64,000 nucleotides of DNA from Clostridiales bacterium (GCA_003150355.1 QAMJ01000011.1:124001-188000); one strand, 5' to 3'. Counted from the stretch's first letter, positions 26,243 to 34,739 are shown. Program-made: numbers and translations. Notes: a model not told the origin generated them from the sequence alone.

Positions 26243-26875
26243 TCAAATCCCCAGAGCTTTCTTGATCTCAGCGGTCGTCTCGCTGATCGTGGGCTGATTT
26301 TCGACCGTCTTGAGCTTGCCGCGCTCGGCGTAGAATGCCTTGAGCGGCTCGGTCTCCTTGTGGTAGGTATCGAGGCGCGCCTTTACGGTCTCGGGAGCAT
26401 CGTCCTTGCGGATGGTGAGCTCGCCGCCGCAGGCATCGCACACGCCCTCTACCTTCGGGGGATTGTTCACAATGTGGAAGGTCTGGCTGCAGTTCTTGCA
26501 GGTCCTCCGGCCGGACATACGGTCGATGATCGTATTGTCGCCTATCTCGATGGACAGGGCGCAGTCGATATCGATGCCCATCTCCTCCATCGTCTGCGCC
26601 TGCGGTATAGTACGCGGGACGCCGTCGAGGATGTAGCCGTTTTTGCAGTCCGGCTCGGCGAGCCGCTCGCGGATGATGCCGATTATGACATCATCCGGAA
26701 CGAGCTTACCGGAGTCCACATAGCTCTTGGCCTTCAGTCCTACCTCCGTACCGGCTTTCATGGCGGCGCGGAGGATGTTTCCAGTGGAGATCGTCGGTAT
26801 ACCCAGCTCGCGGCTGAGTATTTCTGCCTGAGTACCTTTACCTGCGCCGGGGGCGCCTAAAAGTATAAGTCTCAT
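26243..26875 (-). CDS. adk: Adenylate kinase
   Basis: Converts ATP plus AMP to two ADP. 210 aa. P-loop LLGAPGAGKGTQA at the N-terminus; LID domain with the zinc set C-x2-C ... C-x2-C (CKNCSQTF, CDACGG), as in Gram-positive enzymes; GYILDGVPRT motif. Between secY and map. Confidence 0.97.
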   Translation of the reverse strand: MRLILLGAPGAGKGTQAEILSRELGIPTISTGNILRAAMKAGTEVGLKAKSYVDSGKLVPDDVIIGIIRERLAEPDCKNGYILDGVPRTIPQAQTMEEMGIDIDCALSIEIGDNTIIDRMSGRRTCKNCSQTFHIVNNPPKVEGVCDACGGELTIRKDDAPETVKARLDTYHKETEPLKAFYAERGKLKTVENQPTISETTAEIKKALGI

Positions 26876-26891
26876 AAAGCAAGGCCCTCAA

Positions 26892-28178
26892 TTAATCAAG
26901 GAAACCCTTATAGTTGCGCATGAGCATCTGTGCTTCGAGAGCGCGGACAGTCTCAAGCGCGACACCGACGACTATTATGATCGAGGTACCGCCAAGGGAC
27001 ACACCCGTGAGGGATGCGGACTGGCTGAAGTGAGCAACGAGAATGGGGACAACGGCGATGATGCCGAGATAGAGAGCCCCGAAGAGAGTGATCTTGTTGA
27101 GCACCTTCTGGATGAACTCGCTGGTCGGCTTGCCCGGACGGAAGCCGGGGATGTAGCCGCCGTTCTTCTTCAGGTTGTTGGCCACCTCGATGGGATTGAA
27201 CTGGATGGTGGAATAGAAGTAGGCGAAGAAGATTATCAGCAGGAAATAGATTATCGCGTAGGGAATGGAGTTGGTACCGAACCAGGTGTTGACCCAGCCG
27301 TCAGTCTTGCCGGTGAAAGCCGCGATGGTCGCGGGGATGCTGGCGATGGACTGAGCGAAGATGATGGGCATAACGCCGGACATGTTCACCTTCATGGGCA
27401 GGTGGGTGCTCTGGCCGCCGTACATTTTACGGCCGACAACTCTCTTTGCGTACTGCACGGGGACCCTGCGCTCGGCATCGTTGACGTAAACGATCAGGAC
27501 GATGATAGCGAGAGCGCCGAGGAACACGAGCAGTGCGACCCACCACTCCAGGGAACCGGTGGAGATATTACGAATGCTCGTAATAACGCTGGTCGGGAGT
27601 CTGGAAATGATGCTCGCGAAGAGGATCATCGAGATACCGTTGCCGATACCGTATTCGGTGATCTGCTCACCCAGCCACATGATCAGAGCGGAACCGGAGG
27701 TGAAGGTCAGGATGATGACGATCGCCGCCCAGATGTTGTTCTGTGCGTAGCTGACAAGGAAGTTGTTGTTCTTGATGAGCATGTAGTAACCGAAGCCCTG
27801 AAGAAGGCCGATACCGACAGTCGCATAACGGGTGATGGAGGCGATCTTCTTTCTGCCTTCCTCGCCCTCGTCCTTGCTCAGTCTCTCCAGTGCGGGGATA
27901 GCGATGCACAGCAGCTGGATGATGATGGAAGCATTGATGTAGGGCTGGATGGACAGGGCGAATATAGTCGCCGTGGAGAAGGCTCCGCCGGACATGACGT
28001 CCAGCAGACCCAGAACGGTGTTCTGGACGGTGTCAAAGTAGTTCTGAAGGAGACCTACATTGACATAAGGAACAGGGATGGCGTTGCCAAGACGATAAAG
28101 CAGAACTATAAGGAGAGTGAACAGGATCTTTTTGCGGATCTCTTCGACCTTCCAAGCATTGCGTAATGTCTGAAGCAC
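26892..28178 (-). CDS. secY: Protein translocase subunit SecY
   Basis: Ten-helix channel of the general secretion pathway. 428 aa. Starts at GTG 28178 directly after the rplO stop codon, giving MLQTLRNAWKVEEIRKKILFTL. The plug and helix 2b motif (VMSGGAFSTATIFALSIQPYINASII), RRVPVQYAKRVVGRKMYGGQSTHLPMKVNMSGVMP and the C-terminal GFRPGKPTSEFI segment are all canonical. Confidence 0.97.
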   Translation of the reverse strand: MLQTLRNAWKVEEIRKKILFTLLIVLLYRLGNAIPVPYVNVGLLQNYFDTVQNTVLGLLDVMSGGAFSTATIFALSIQPYINASIIIQLLCIAIPALERLSKDEGEEGRKKIASITRYATVGIGLLQGFGYYMLIKNNNFLVSYAQNNIWAAIVIILTFTSGSALIMWLGEQITEYGIGNGISMILFASIISRLPTSVITSIRNISTGSLEWWVALLVFLGALAIIVLIVYVNDAERRVPVQYAKRVVGRKMYGGQSTHLPMKVNMSGVMPIIFAQSIASIPATIAAFTGKTDGWVNTWFGTNSIPYAIIYFLLIIFFAYFYSTIQFNPIEVANNLKKNGGYIPGFRPGKPTSEFIQKVLNKITLFGALYLGIIAVVPILVAHFSQSASLTGVSLGGTSIIIVVGVALETVRALEAQMLMRNYKGFLD

Positions 28179-28619
28179 TTAGACCACCTCTGCCTTTCCG
28201 CCGGCCGCCTCGATCTTCTGTTTTGCGGTTTCGGAGAAAGCAGCAGCTTTAACAGTCAGCTTCTTGGTAACTTCGCCGTTGCCAAGGAACTTGATACCGT
28301 ACTTGCACTTGGAGATGATGCCGGCGTCAAGAATAGCCTGCACATCAACAACTGCGCCATCCTCGAACTTGTCGAGAACGGAAACGTTCAGCGCATCCAG
28401 AGGCTGGGCAAAGATGTTGTTGAAGCCTCTCTTGGGGATGCGGCGAGCCAGAGGCATCTGGCCGCCTTCGAAGCCGATGCGGACACCGCCGCCGCTGCGG
28501 GCCTTCTGACCCTTGTGGCCGCGGCCTGCGGTCTTGCCGTTGCCGGTAGCGTGGCCTCTGCCCTTGCGCTTGTCGACATGGGTGGAACCAGCTGCGGGAG
28601 AAAGTTCATGAATATACAT
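28179..28619 (-). CDS. rplO: 50S ribosomal protein L15
   Basis: 146 aa. Gly/Arg-rich N-terminus (HVDKRKGRGHATGNGKTAGRG split across the KGQKARSGGG motif) and RIPKRGFNN, as in all bacterial L15. Late assembly protein of the large subunit. Translation of secY begins at the base after its stop. Confidence 0.97.
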   Translation of the reverse strand: MYIHELSPAAGSTHVDKRKGRGHATGNGKTAGRGHKGQKARSGGGVRIGFEGGQMPLARRIPKRGFNNIFAQPLDALNVSVLDKFEDGAVVDVQAILDAGIISKCKYGIKFLGNGEVTKKLTVKAAAFSETAKQKIEAAGGKAEVV

Positions 28620-28632
28620 TCTCTGGCCCTCC

Positions 28633-28812
28633 TTATTCTTCGGTGACCTTGACGAGATAGCCTATCTGGGCGATCTTGCCGCGGGTCTGGGGGTTGTCGG
28701 GCTGTACGGTCTCGTTGCCGATCTTGTGCAGGCCGAGGGAGTAAGCGGTAGCGATGTGCTTATCGTGTCTGCCGCTGAGGCTCTTAACGAGCTTGATTCT
28801 AAGATTTGCCAT
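28633..28812 (-). CDS. rpmD: 50S ribosomal protein L30
   Basis: 59 aa, read from the minus strand: MANLRIKLVKSLSGRHDKHI, ATAYSLGLHKIGNETVQPDN, then PQTRGKIAQIGYLVKVTEE. It fits L30 in length, in the LGLHKIG motif and in the final region. GGAGG is upstream. Between rpsE and rplO. Confidence 0.95.
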   Translation of the reverse strand: MANLRIKLVKSLSGRHDKHIATAYSLGLHKIGNETVQPDNPQTRGKIAQIGYLVKVTEE

Positions 28813-28824
28813 GATTCGCCCTCC

Positions 28825-29349
28825 TTAACCCTGAATCTCTTCAGGAGTCTTGCCTCTGACAGCAGCGACCTGAGCCGCGTTGCGCAGGGACTTGAGGCCT
28901 TCCATGGTAGCTGCGACCACGTTTGCGGGGTTGTTGGTGCGCAGGCACTTGGTACGGATGTTCTTGATGCCGGCTGCTTCGACAACAGCACGGACAGCGC
29001 CGCCGGCGATAACGCCGGTGCCTTCGGGTGCGGGCTTGAGAAGCACGCGGCCGGCGCCGAACTCACCGATGACCTCGTGAGGAATGGTGGTGCCCTGAAG
29101 GGTAACGGTGCAGATGTTCTTCTTTGCATCCTCAAGGCCCTTGCGGATAGCCTCGGAGACTTCGTTTGCCTTGCCCATGCCGAAGCCGACGCGGCCCTTG
29201 CCGTCACCGACTACGCAGAGAGCTGCGAACTTTGCCACGCGGCCGCCCTTAACGGTCTTGCTGACGCGGTTGAGGGAAACTACCTTCTCGATGAACTCGG
29301 AGGGAGCCTCGTCTTTACGACGGTCTCTTCTGTCATTATTGTATGCCAT
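28825..29349 (-). CDS. rpsE: 30S ribosomal protein S5
   Basis: 174 aa. FIEKVVSLNRVSKTVKGGR and VVGDGKGRVGFGMGKANEV are canonical double-stranded RNA-binding residues, then GTGVIAGGAVRAVVEAAGI. Involved in decoding fidelity and near the mRNA entry channel. Confidence 0.97.
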   Translation of the reverse strand: MAYNNDRRDRRKDEAPSEFIEKVVSLNRVSKTVKGGRVAKFAALCVVGDGKGRVGFGMGKANEVSEAIRKGLEDAKKNICTVTLQGTTIPHEVIGEFGAGRVLLKPAPEGTGVIAGGAVRAVVEAAGIKNIRTKCLRTNNPANVVAATMEGLKSLRNAAQVAAVRGKTPEEIQG

Positions 29350-29365
29350 TAGTTTCTCCCCTCCC

Positions 29366-29725
29366 TTAGAACTTCAGGCCGCCCTCACGGGCGCCTTCTG
29401 CCAGTGCCTGGACACGGCCGTGATAAATGTAGCCGCCGCGGTCAAACACTACTTCTTCGATGCCCTTCTTAAGGGCACGCTCTGCAACGATCGCGCCGAT
29501 CTTCTTTGCGGCCTCGATGTTGCTGCCGTTGCCTTCAAAGCTCTTCTCGACGGTGGAGGCGGACACGAGGGTGCTGCCGGCGACGTCGTCGATGATCTGA
29601 GCATAGATGTGGTTCTCGCTGCGGAATACGCTCAGGCGGGGTCTCTCAGCGGTGCCGGAGATCTTGCCGCGTACTCTGTTGTGGCGCTTGATGCGCTGTC
29701 CTTTTGTATCGGGTCTCTTAATCAT
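29366..29725 (-). CDS. rplR: 50S ribosomal protein L18
   Basis: 119 aa. RLSVFRSENHIYAQIIDD and VFDRGGYIYHGRVQALAEGAREGGLKF are canonical. Binds 5S rRNA together with L5. Confidence 0.97.
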   Translation of the reverse strand: MIKRPDTKGQRIKRHNRVRGKISGTAERPRLSVFRSENHIYAQIIDDVAGSTLVSASTVEKSFEGNGSNIEAAKKIGAIVAERALKKGIEEVVFDRGGYIYHGRVQALAEGAREGGLKF

Positions 29726-29741
29726 TCAGGCACACCTCCGT

Positions 29742-30284
29742 TTACTTAGCACCGGTCTTGCCTTCTTTGCGGCGGATGACTTCGTAGTCGTACTTGATGC
29801 CCTTGCCCTTGTAGGGTTCGGGAGGTCTCTTACCACGAACTTCTGCTGCAAACTGGCCGACCTTCTGCTTGTCGATACCCTTGATGACAACATGGTTTGC
29901 ATCGGGAACGTCGATCTGGATGTCCTCGGTCTCGGGGACAGTGACCTGATGGGAGTAGCCGATGTTGAGAACCAGGTTCTTGCCTTCCTTGGCTGCACGG
30001 TAGCCGACGCCGTTGATCTCGAGCTTCTTCTCAAAGCCGTGAGTAACGCCGATGACCATGTTGTTGACCAGAGATCTGGTCAGGCCGTGGAGAGAACGGT
30101 TCTCCTTGGTGTCGTCAGGACGGGTGACATGGAGGACGCCTGCGTCGATCTCAACCTTCATCTGTGCGGGCATGGTGTAAGCGAGCTCACCCTTGGGGCC
30201 CTTGACAGTGATGTGGTTGTTCTCGTCGACCTTGACTTCGACTCCTGCGGGAATGGTTATTGCTTCTCTACCTATTCTAGACAT
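29742..30284 (-). CDS. rplF: 50S ribosomal protein L6
   Basis: 180 aa. MSRIGREAITIPAGVEV at the start, GVTHGFEKKLEINGVGYRA in the middle and KRPPEPYKGKGIKYDYEVIRRKEGKT near the end identify it. Binds 23S rRNA near the sarcin-ricin loop. Confidence 0.97.
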   Translation of the reverse strand: MSRIGREAITIPAGVEVKVDENNHITVKGPKGELAYTMPAQMKVEIDAGVLHVTRPDDTKENRSLHGLTRSLVNNMVIGVTHGFEKKLEINGVGYRAAKEGKNLVLNIGYSHQVTVPETEDIQIDVPDANHVVIKGIDKQKVGQFAAEVRGKRPPEPYKGKGIKYDYEVIRRKEGKTGAK

Positions 30285-30296
30285 TGCGTTACCTCC

Positions 30297-30695
30297 TTAC
30301 CATACGAACGCAAGGACTTCGCCGCCGACATTTGCCTTGCGGGCTTCCTTGTCGGTCATGACGCCCTTAGAAGTGGAGATGATCGCGATGCCCAGACCCT
30401 TGAGGACGCGGGGCAGCTCGTCGGCACCGGCGTAAACGCGCAGGCCGGGCTTGCTGACGCGGCGGAGACCCTGGATGGCTCTCTCCTTGCCGGGCAGGTA
30501 CTTGAGGGTGATGCGGATGATGCCCTGGGTGCCGTCATCAATGACCTGGAAGTTCTTGATGTAGCCTTCATTGAGAAGGATCTCAGCAATGGACTTCTTC
30601 ATCTTGGAGGCGGGGACATCGACGGTTTCATGCTTAGCGCTGCCGGCGTTGCGGATGCGGGTAAGCATATCTGCAATGGGGTCTGTGATCTGCAT
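30297..30695 (-). CDS. rpsH: 30S ribosomal protein S8
   Basis: 132 aa. MQITDPIADMLTRIRNA and the C-terminal STSKGVMTDKEARKANVGGEVLAFVW are canonical. S8 regulates the spc operon in E. coli. Here it is preceded by an unusual 436-base gap after rpsN. Confidence 0.97.
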   Translation of the reverse strand: MQITDPIADMLTRIRNAGSAKHETVDVPASKMKKSIAEILLNEGYIKNFQVIDDGTQGIIRITLKYLPGKERAIQGLRRVSKPGLRVYAGADELPRVLKGLGIAIISTSKGVMTDKEARKANVGGEVLAFVW

Positions 30696-31131
30696 GGATT
30701 TTATCCTCCTAATTTAGAGTTACTGCCAATGGCAGTTCAGGCGGCGAGGTTCCATGCCAATGCTTGATTGGCCATGGCCTTTCGTCATCCTCAGACTAGG
30801 TTCGCTCCATTCCGCTTCGTCGGTTTCCGTAAGAGCCGCCAAAGCTCCATATCCGCGATCCCAGTCTTCGTCCACAAATCAAACCCACTTCGTTGGGCTT
30901 TGATTTGTAAAGAGAGACGCGGGGCGCTGGGCTTGCTCTTTGGTTCACTCTGAAGCTCGATTTTGCATTCCCTGTCTGTTTTATCCATAAGGCGGGAGGG
31001 ATCGGCTCCCGCCGTGTGGAACATTTTGATGCGCTGTTTTTCGCAGCGCGCTGATTTTGCGTCAGGTCAAGCGGCGAGGCGAAGCTGTACTAAAGTACTG
31101 CGAGCCAACGCCAACGACACATGACGCAAAA
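30696..31131. other. Hairpin-rich gap inside the ribosomal cluster
   Basis: No gene is visible. Stacked inverted repeats are: ACTGCC/GGCAGT near 30722-30736; a structured repeat at 30840-30907 that also occurs at 63171-63238; GGCGGGAG (30991-30998) with CTCCCGCC (31006-31013); GCGCTG (31031-31036) with CAGCGC (31044-31049); and CTGATTTTGCGTCA (31051-31064) with TGACGCAAAATCAG (31122-31135), which overlaps the rpsN stop codon. Elsewhere in the cluster gaps are mostly 10-80 bases. Confidence 0.8.
30840..30907 (-). repeat. Structured intergenic repeat family 2, copy 1
   Basis: 68 bases that match 63171-63238 at 54 positions by eye. The hairpin CAAATCAAA (30875-30883) / TTTGATTTG (30899-30907) differs from copy 2 at paired positions (A-T here, G-C there), so the stem is kept. 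Similarity weakens but seems to continue leftward to about 30785. Confidence 0.75.
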
Positions 31132-31317
31132 TCAGAAGGAAGCCTTGCGCACACCGGGGATCTGGCCCTTATAAGCCAGCTCGCGGAAGCAGATACGGCA
31201 GATGCCGTAGTTGCGCAGGTAGGCATGGGGACGACCGCAGATCTTGCAGCGGTTGTACTTGCGGGTGGAGAACTTAGCAGGAGCCTGCTGCTTAAGGATC
31301 ATTGATTTCTTAGCCAT
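31132..31317 (-). CDS. rpsN: 30S ribosomal protein S14, zinc type
   Basis: 61 aa, the short zinc-binding form: MAKKSMILKQQAPAKFSTRK, then CKICGRPHAYLRNYGICRICF with two CxxC pairs. Between rplE and rpsH. Its stop codon lies inside the right arm of a 14-bp inverted repeat. Confidence 0.96.
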   Translation of the reverse strand: MAKKSMILKQQAPAKFSTRKYNRCKICGRPHAYLRNYGICRICFRELAYKGQIPGVRKASF

Positions 31318-31330
31318 TCTTTACTCCTCC

Positions 31331-31870
31331 TCAGCTCACAAAGGGTGCGCCCATAAGCCTGAGCAGCTCGCGAGCTTCTTCATCGGTCTGTGCGGTGGTG
31401 GTGATAGCAATGTTCATGCCGCGCAGCTTTTCAATCTTATCGTACTCGATCTCGGGGAAGATGATCTGCTCTTTAAGGCCGAGGCTGTAGTTGCCGCGTC
31501 CGTCGAAAGCGTCGGCGGAGATGCCGCGGAAGTCGCGGACACGGGGCAGAGCCACGTTAAAGAGACGATCGAGGAACTCCCACATACGATCCTGACGCAG
31601 AGTGACCTTGACGCCGACCTTCATGCCTTCACGAAGCTTGAAGTTTGCAACGGACTTTCTCGCCGCGGTAGCAACAGCGTGCTGACCGGTGATGGCGGAG
31701 ATCTCCTTGATGACGCCTTCGAGTGCCTTTGCGTTATCCTTGCAGTCGCCGCAGCCGACAGAGACAACGATCTTGTCGATCTTGGGGATCTGCATGGTGG
31801 ACTTGTACTGGAACTTCTCCATCAGAGCAGGAGCAACTTCCTCAAGATACTTTTTCTTCATTCTTGTCAT
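31331..31870 (-). CDS. rplE: 50S ribosomal protein L5
   Basis: 179 aa. Contains IDKIVVSVGCGDCKDNAKAL, ITGQHAVATAARKSVANFKLREGMK and a C-terminal FPEIEYDKIEKLRGMNIAITTTAQTDEEARELL. Binds 5S rRNA and contacts P-site tRNA. Confidence 0.97.
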   Translation of the reverse strand: MTRMKKKYLEEVAPALMEKFQYKSTMQIPKIDKIVVSVGCGDCKDNAKALEGVIKEISAITGQHAVATAARKSVANFKLREGMKVGVKVTLRQDRMWEFLDRLFNVALPRVRDFRGISADAFDGRGNYSLGLKEQIIFPEIEYDKIEKLRGMNIAITTTAQTDEEARELLRLMGAPFVS

Positions 31871-31888
31871 AGTAAGCTAACTCCTTTC

Positions 31889-32194
31889 TCAGATTTCTGC
31901 GCCGCACTTCTTGCAGACGCGGGTCTTCTTGCCGTCGGTGATCTTGTGGGCAACGCGGGTGGCCTTGCCGCACTTGGGGCAGACGAGCTGAACCTTGCAG
32001 GCATAGATGGGGGTCTCGACCTTGATGATGCCGCCATCCTGACCCTGCTTCTGGGGCTTCTGGTGCTTGGTGGCAACGTTGACGCCCTCGACGACTACCT
32101 TGAGTCCCTTGGGATCAGCGACGAGGACCTTGCCCTCTTTGCCCTTGTCCTTACCGGACAGAACGATGACTTTATCGTCTTTCTTAATGTTCAT
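31889..32194 (-). CDS. rplX: 50S ribosomal protein L24
   Basis: 101 aa. KOW motif near the N-terminus (DKVIVLSGKDKGKEGKVL), NVATKHQKPQKQG, and a C-terminal zinc-ribbon-like CPKCGKATRV ... CKKCGAEI with two CxxC pairs. Assembly initiator of the large subunit. Confidence 0.97.
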   Translation of the reverse strand: MNIKKDDKVIVLSGKDKGKEGKVLVADPKGLKVVVEGVNVATKHQKPQKQGQDGGIIKVETPIYACKVQLVCPKCGKATRVAHKITDGKKTRVCKKCGAEI

Positions 32195-32209
32195 TCTCTG
32201 TGCCCTCCA

Positions 32210-32581
32210 TTAAATCACTTCGGGAGCCAGGGACAGGATCTTCATATACTCTCTGTCACGAAGCTCGCGGGCGACGGGTCCAAAGATACGAGTGCCGCGG
32301 GGGTTCTTATCACCAGTGTTGATAAGAACGGCTGCGTTCTCGTCGAAACGGACGTAGGTGCCGTCTGCGCGGCGAACGGGCTTGACGGTGCGAACGACGA
32401 CTGCCTTGACGACATCGCCCTTCTTGACCTGGCCGCCGGGAGCCGCTTTGCGGACGGAGCAAACTATAACGTCACCGATGCTTGCATACTTGCGCTTGGA
32501 ACCGCCAAGCACGCGGATGCACTTAAGTTCCTTGGCGCCGGTATTGTCGGCGACCTTCAGATAAGTTTCCTGCTGTATCAT
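32210..32581 (-). CDS. rplN: 50S ribosomal protein L14
   Basis: 123 aa. MIQQETYLKVADNTGAKELKCIRVLGGS and the C-terminal RELRDREYMKILSLAPEVI are canonical. Forms an inter-subunit bridge. Confidence 0.98.
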   Translation of the reverse strand: MIQQETYLKVADNTGAKELKCIRVLGGSKRKYASIGDVIVCSVRKAAPGGQVKKGDVVKAVVVRTVKPVRRADGTYVRFDENAAVLINTGDKNPRGTRIFGPVARELRDREYMKILSLAPEVI

Positions 32582-32593
32582 TCTGGCGCCTCC

Positions 32594-32860
32594 TTACTTA
32601 GCCTTCTCAACGATCTCGACCACGCGCCATCTCTTGTCCTTGGACAGGGGGCGGGTCTCCATCACGCGGACGATATCGCCGACACCGCACTCGTTGTTCT
32701 CGTCGTGCGCCTTAAGACGATAGGTACGTCCAATGATCTTCTTATAGGTCTTGTGGGCAACGCGGTCCTCAACGATGACGACCACAGTCTTGTCCATCTT
32801 GTCGGATACGACCTTACCAACGCGGGTCTTACGGGAAGTAGTTCTTTCTTCGTTCATCAT
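32594..32860 (-). CDS. rpsQ: 30S ribosomal protein S17
   Basis: 88 aa. OB-fold with GKVVSDKMDKTVVVIVEDRVAHKTYKK and VGDIVRVMETRPLSKDKRWRVVEIVEKA. The first ATG is kept because AGGAGG lies six bases before it. Confidence 0.96.
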   Translation of the reverse strand: MMNEERTTSRKTRVGKVVSDKMDKTVVVIVEDRVAHKTYKKIIGRTYRLKAHDENNECGVGDIVRVMETRPLSKDKRWRVVEIVEKAK

Positions 32861-32871
32861 ACCTTACCTCC

Positions 32872-33060
32872 TCAATTCTGCTTCTCGCGCAGGACGGTCT
32901 TGACGCGAGCGATGTCACGGCGGGTAGCGGAGATCTTGGTGGGGTTATCAAGATGATTGGTAGCGTGCTGCATACGAAGCATGAATAGATCCTTCTTGAG
33001 GTCGGCGAGCTTGGTCTGAAGCTCTTCGACGGACATGGAGCGTATTTCGTTTGCCTTCAT
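32872..33060 (-). CDS. rpmC: 50S ribosomal protein L29
   Basis: 62 aa from ATG 33060, just after the rplP stop: MKANEIRSMSVEELQTKLAD. Helical hairpin with LRMQHATNHLDNPTKISATRRDIARVKTVL. Located near the tunnel exit and SRP-binding site. Confidence 0.96.
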   Translation of the reverse strand: MKANEIRSMSVEELQTKLADLKKDLFMLRMQHATNHLDNPTKISATRRDIARVKTVLREKQN

Positions 33061-33061
33061 C

Positions 33062-33493
33062 TTATTCACCACCGTTCTCAGACTCGTTGCCCTTCTTGAC
33101 TATCTTGGTCTTGATGGGCAGTTTGTGGCTGGCAAGGCGGAGAGCCTCACGGGCGGTCTCTTCGGGAACGCCTGCGATCTCAAACATCACTCTGCCGGGC
33201 TTGACGACTGCGACCCAGTACTCGGGGGAGCCTTTACCGGAACCCATACGGGTCTCGGCGGGCTTTGCGGTAACGGGCTTGTCGGGGAAGATCTTGATCC
33301 AGACCTGACCGCCGCGCTTGGTGTAACGGGTCATGGCGATACGGGCTGCTTCGATCTGATTGGACTTGATCCAGCCGGGCTCCTGAGCCACAAGGCCGAA
33401 CTCACCGTAGGAGACGACGTTGCCGCGGGTGGCTTTGCCCTTCATGCGGCCGCGCTGAACTCTGCGGTACTTAACTCTCTTAGGCATTAACAT
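33062..33493 (-). CDS. rplP: 50S ribosomal protein L16
   Basis: 143 aa. MPKRVKYRRVQRGRMKGKA, GNVVSYGEFGLVAQEPGWI and RMGSGKGSPEYWVAVVKPGRVMFE are canonical. The first ATG (two codons before MPKRV) is retained because GGAGG is nine bases upstream and it overlaps the rpsC stop. Involved in A-site tRNA positioning. Confidence 0.96.
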   Translation of the reverse strand: MLMPKRVKYRRVQRGRMKGKATRGNVVSYGEFGLVAQEPGWIKSNQIEAARIAMTRYTKRGGQVWIKIFPDKPVTAKPAETRMGSGKGSPEYWVAVVKPGRVMFEIAGVPEETAREALRLASHKLPIKTKIVKKGNESENGGE

Positions 33494-34362
33494 TAGTTGT
33501 TGCCTCCTTCCTGTGCGGGAGCTTCCGGACGGGGTCCGCGGTTGTAGCCGCCCTGGCCTGCCGGTCTGCTGCCGTAGGGACGGCGCTCGCCGGACTGACC
33601 CTGACGATTGTCGCGGCCGTCACGGTTGTAGCCGCCGGGACGACGGTTGCCGCCGGGGCGACGGTCGTCTCTGCGACGGCGCTCGCCTGCGGGCTTGGAA
33701 AGATCCATCGTGCGCGGAGTGGTGCGAAGAGTCTGGGAAAGGACTTCGCCTTTGTAGATCCAGACCTTGACGCCGATACGGCCGTAGGTGGTGTTAGCCT
33801 CGGCGAAGCCGTAGTCGATGTCAGCGCGGATGGTCTGCAGAGGAATGGTACCCTCGTGGTAGCACTCGCTGCGTGCGATCTCAGCGCCGCCGAGACGGCC
33901 GCCGCACTTGACCTTGATGCCGCGTGCGCCCATTCTCATGGCGCGGCCCATAGCGTTCTTCATAGCGCGGCGGAAGCCGATGCGCTTTTCGAGCTGCTGG
34001 GCGATGTTCTCAGCGACGAGCTGAGCATTGGTATCGGGGGTGCGAACCTCAACGATGGAGAGAGCAACGGGCTTGCCGATGAGCTTCTCTACTTCGAGGC
34101 GCAGGCGCTCTATCTCCGCGCCGCCCTTGCCGATGACGACACCGGGTCTGGAGCAGTGGATATAGATGCGAACCTTAGTGCTGTCGCGCTCTATCTCGAT
34201 GGTGGGGACACCGGCGGAATAGAGGGCCTTTTTGAGGTACTGGCGGATCTTATAGTCCTCGACGATCAGATCGCCGACTTTATCTTCTCTTGCGTACCAT
34301 CTGGAATCCCAGTCTTTAATAACGCCTACACGCAGGCCATGGGGATTAACTTTCTGTCCCAT
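33493..34362 (-). CDS. rpsC: 30S ribosomal protein S3 with Gly/Arg-rich tail
   Basis: 289 aa against about 220 in many bacteria. The core is normal: MGQKVNPHGLRVGVIKDWDSRW, KH domain with GVVIGKGGAEIERLR, and GRAMRMGARGIKVKCGGRLGGAEIARSE. After about residue 227 there is a ~60-residue tail of RRDDRRPGGNRRPGG, YNRDGRDNRQ and GGYNRGPRPEAPAQEGGNN type, low complexity and basic with RGG-like units. Tails of this kind occur in some clostridial S3 proteins. S3 forms the mRNA entry pore, so the tail would lie at the ribosome surface. Confidence 0.96.
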   Translation of the reverse strand: MGQKVNPHGLRVGVIKDWDSRWYAREDKVGDLIVEDYKIRQYLKKALYSAGVPTIEIERDSTKVRIYIHCSRPGVVIGKGGAEIERLRLEVEKLIGKPVALSIVEVRTPDTNAQLVAENIAQQLEKRIGFRRAMKNAMGRAMRMGARGIKVKCGGRLGGAEIARSECYHEGTIPLQTIRADIDYGFAEANTTYGRIGVKVWIYKGEVLSQTLRTTPRTMDLSKPAGERRRRDDRRPGGNRRPGGYNRDGRDNRQGQSGERRPYGSRPAGQGGYNRGPRPEAPAQEGGNN

Positions 34363-34379
34363 AATTCTGCCTCCTTCCC

Positions 34380-34727
34380 TTAGTCTCTCTCAGCCACAGC
34401 GATCATAATGTGGCTGGTGCGCTTGTTGATGCGGTACATACGGCCCTGAGCTCTGGGCATGCCTCTCTTGAGGATGGGGCCTGCGGCTGCGTAGGTCTCG
34501 CAGACATAGAGCTTCTCAGGATCCATTTCGAAATTGTTTTCGGCGTTAGCCATGGCGCTCTTGAGCACCTTGATCATCAGCTCGCAGCCGGCCTTGGGAG
34601 TGTTCTCCATCAGGGCCATGGCGTACTTGGCGTCCTTGCCGCGGATCATGTTGCAGATGATCTCAACCTTGCGGGGAGAAATACGGGCGTATTTGTGCTC
34701 CGCACGGGCAATTTTCTTTTCGTCCAT
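34380..34727 (-). CDS. rplV: 50S ribosomal protein L22
   Basis: 115 aa. AEHKYARISPRKVEIICNMIRGK at the start and RAQGRMYRINKRTSHIMIAVAERD at the end. Its beta-hairpin lines the exit tunnel. Confidence 0.97.
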   Translation of the reverse strand: MDEKKIARAEHKYARISPRKVEIICNMIRGKDAKYAMALMENTPKAGCELMIKVLKSAMANAENNFEMDPEKLYVCETYAAAGPILKRGMPRAQGRMYRINKRTSHIMIAVAERD

Positions 34728-34739
34728 TTTTTCTCCTCC

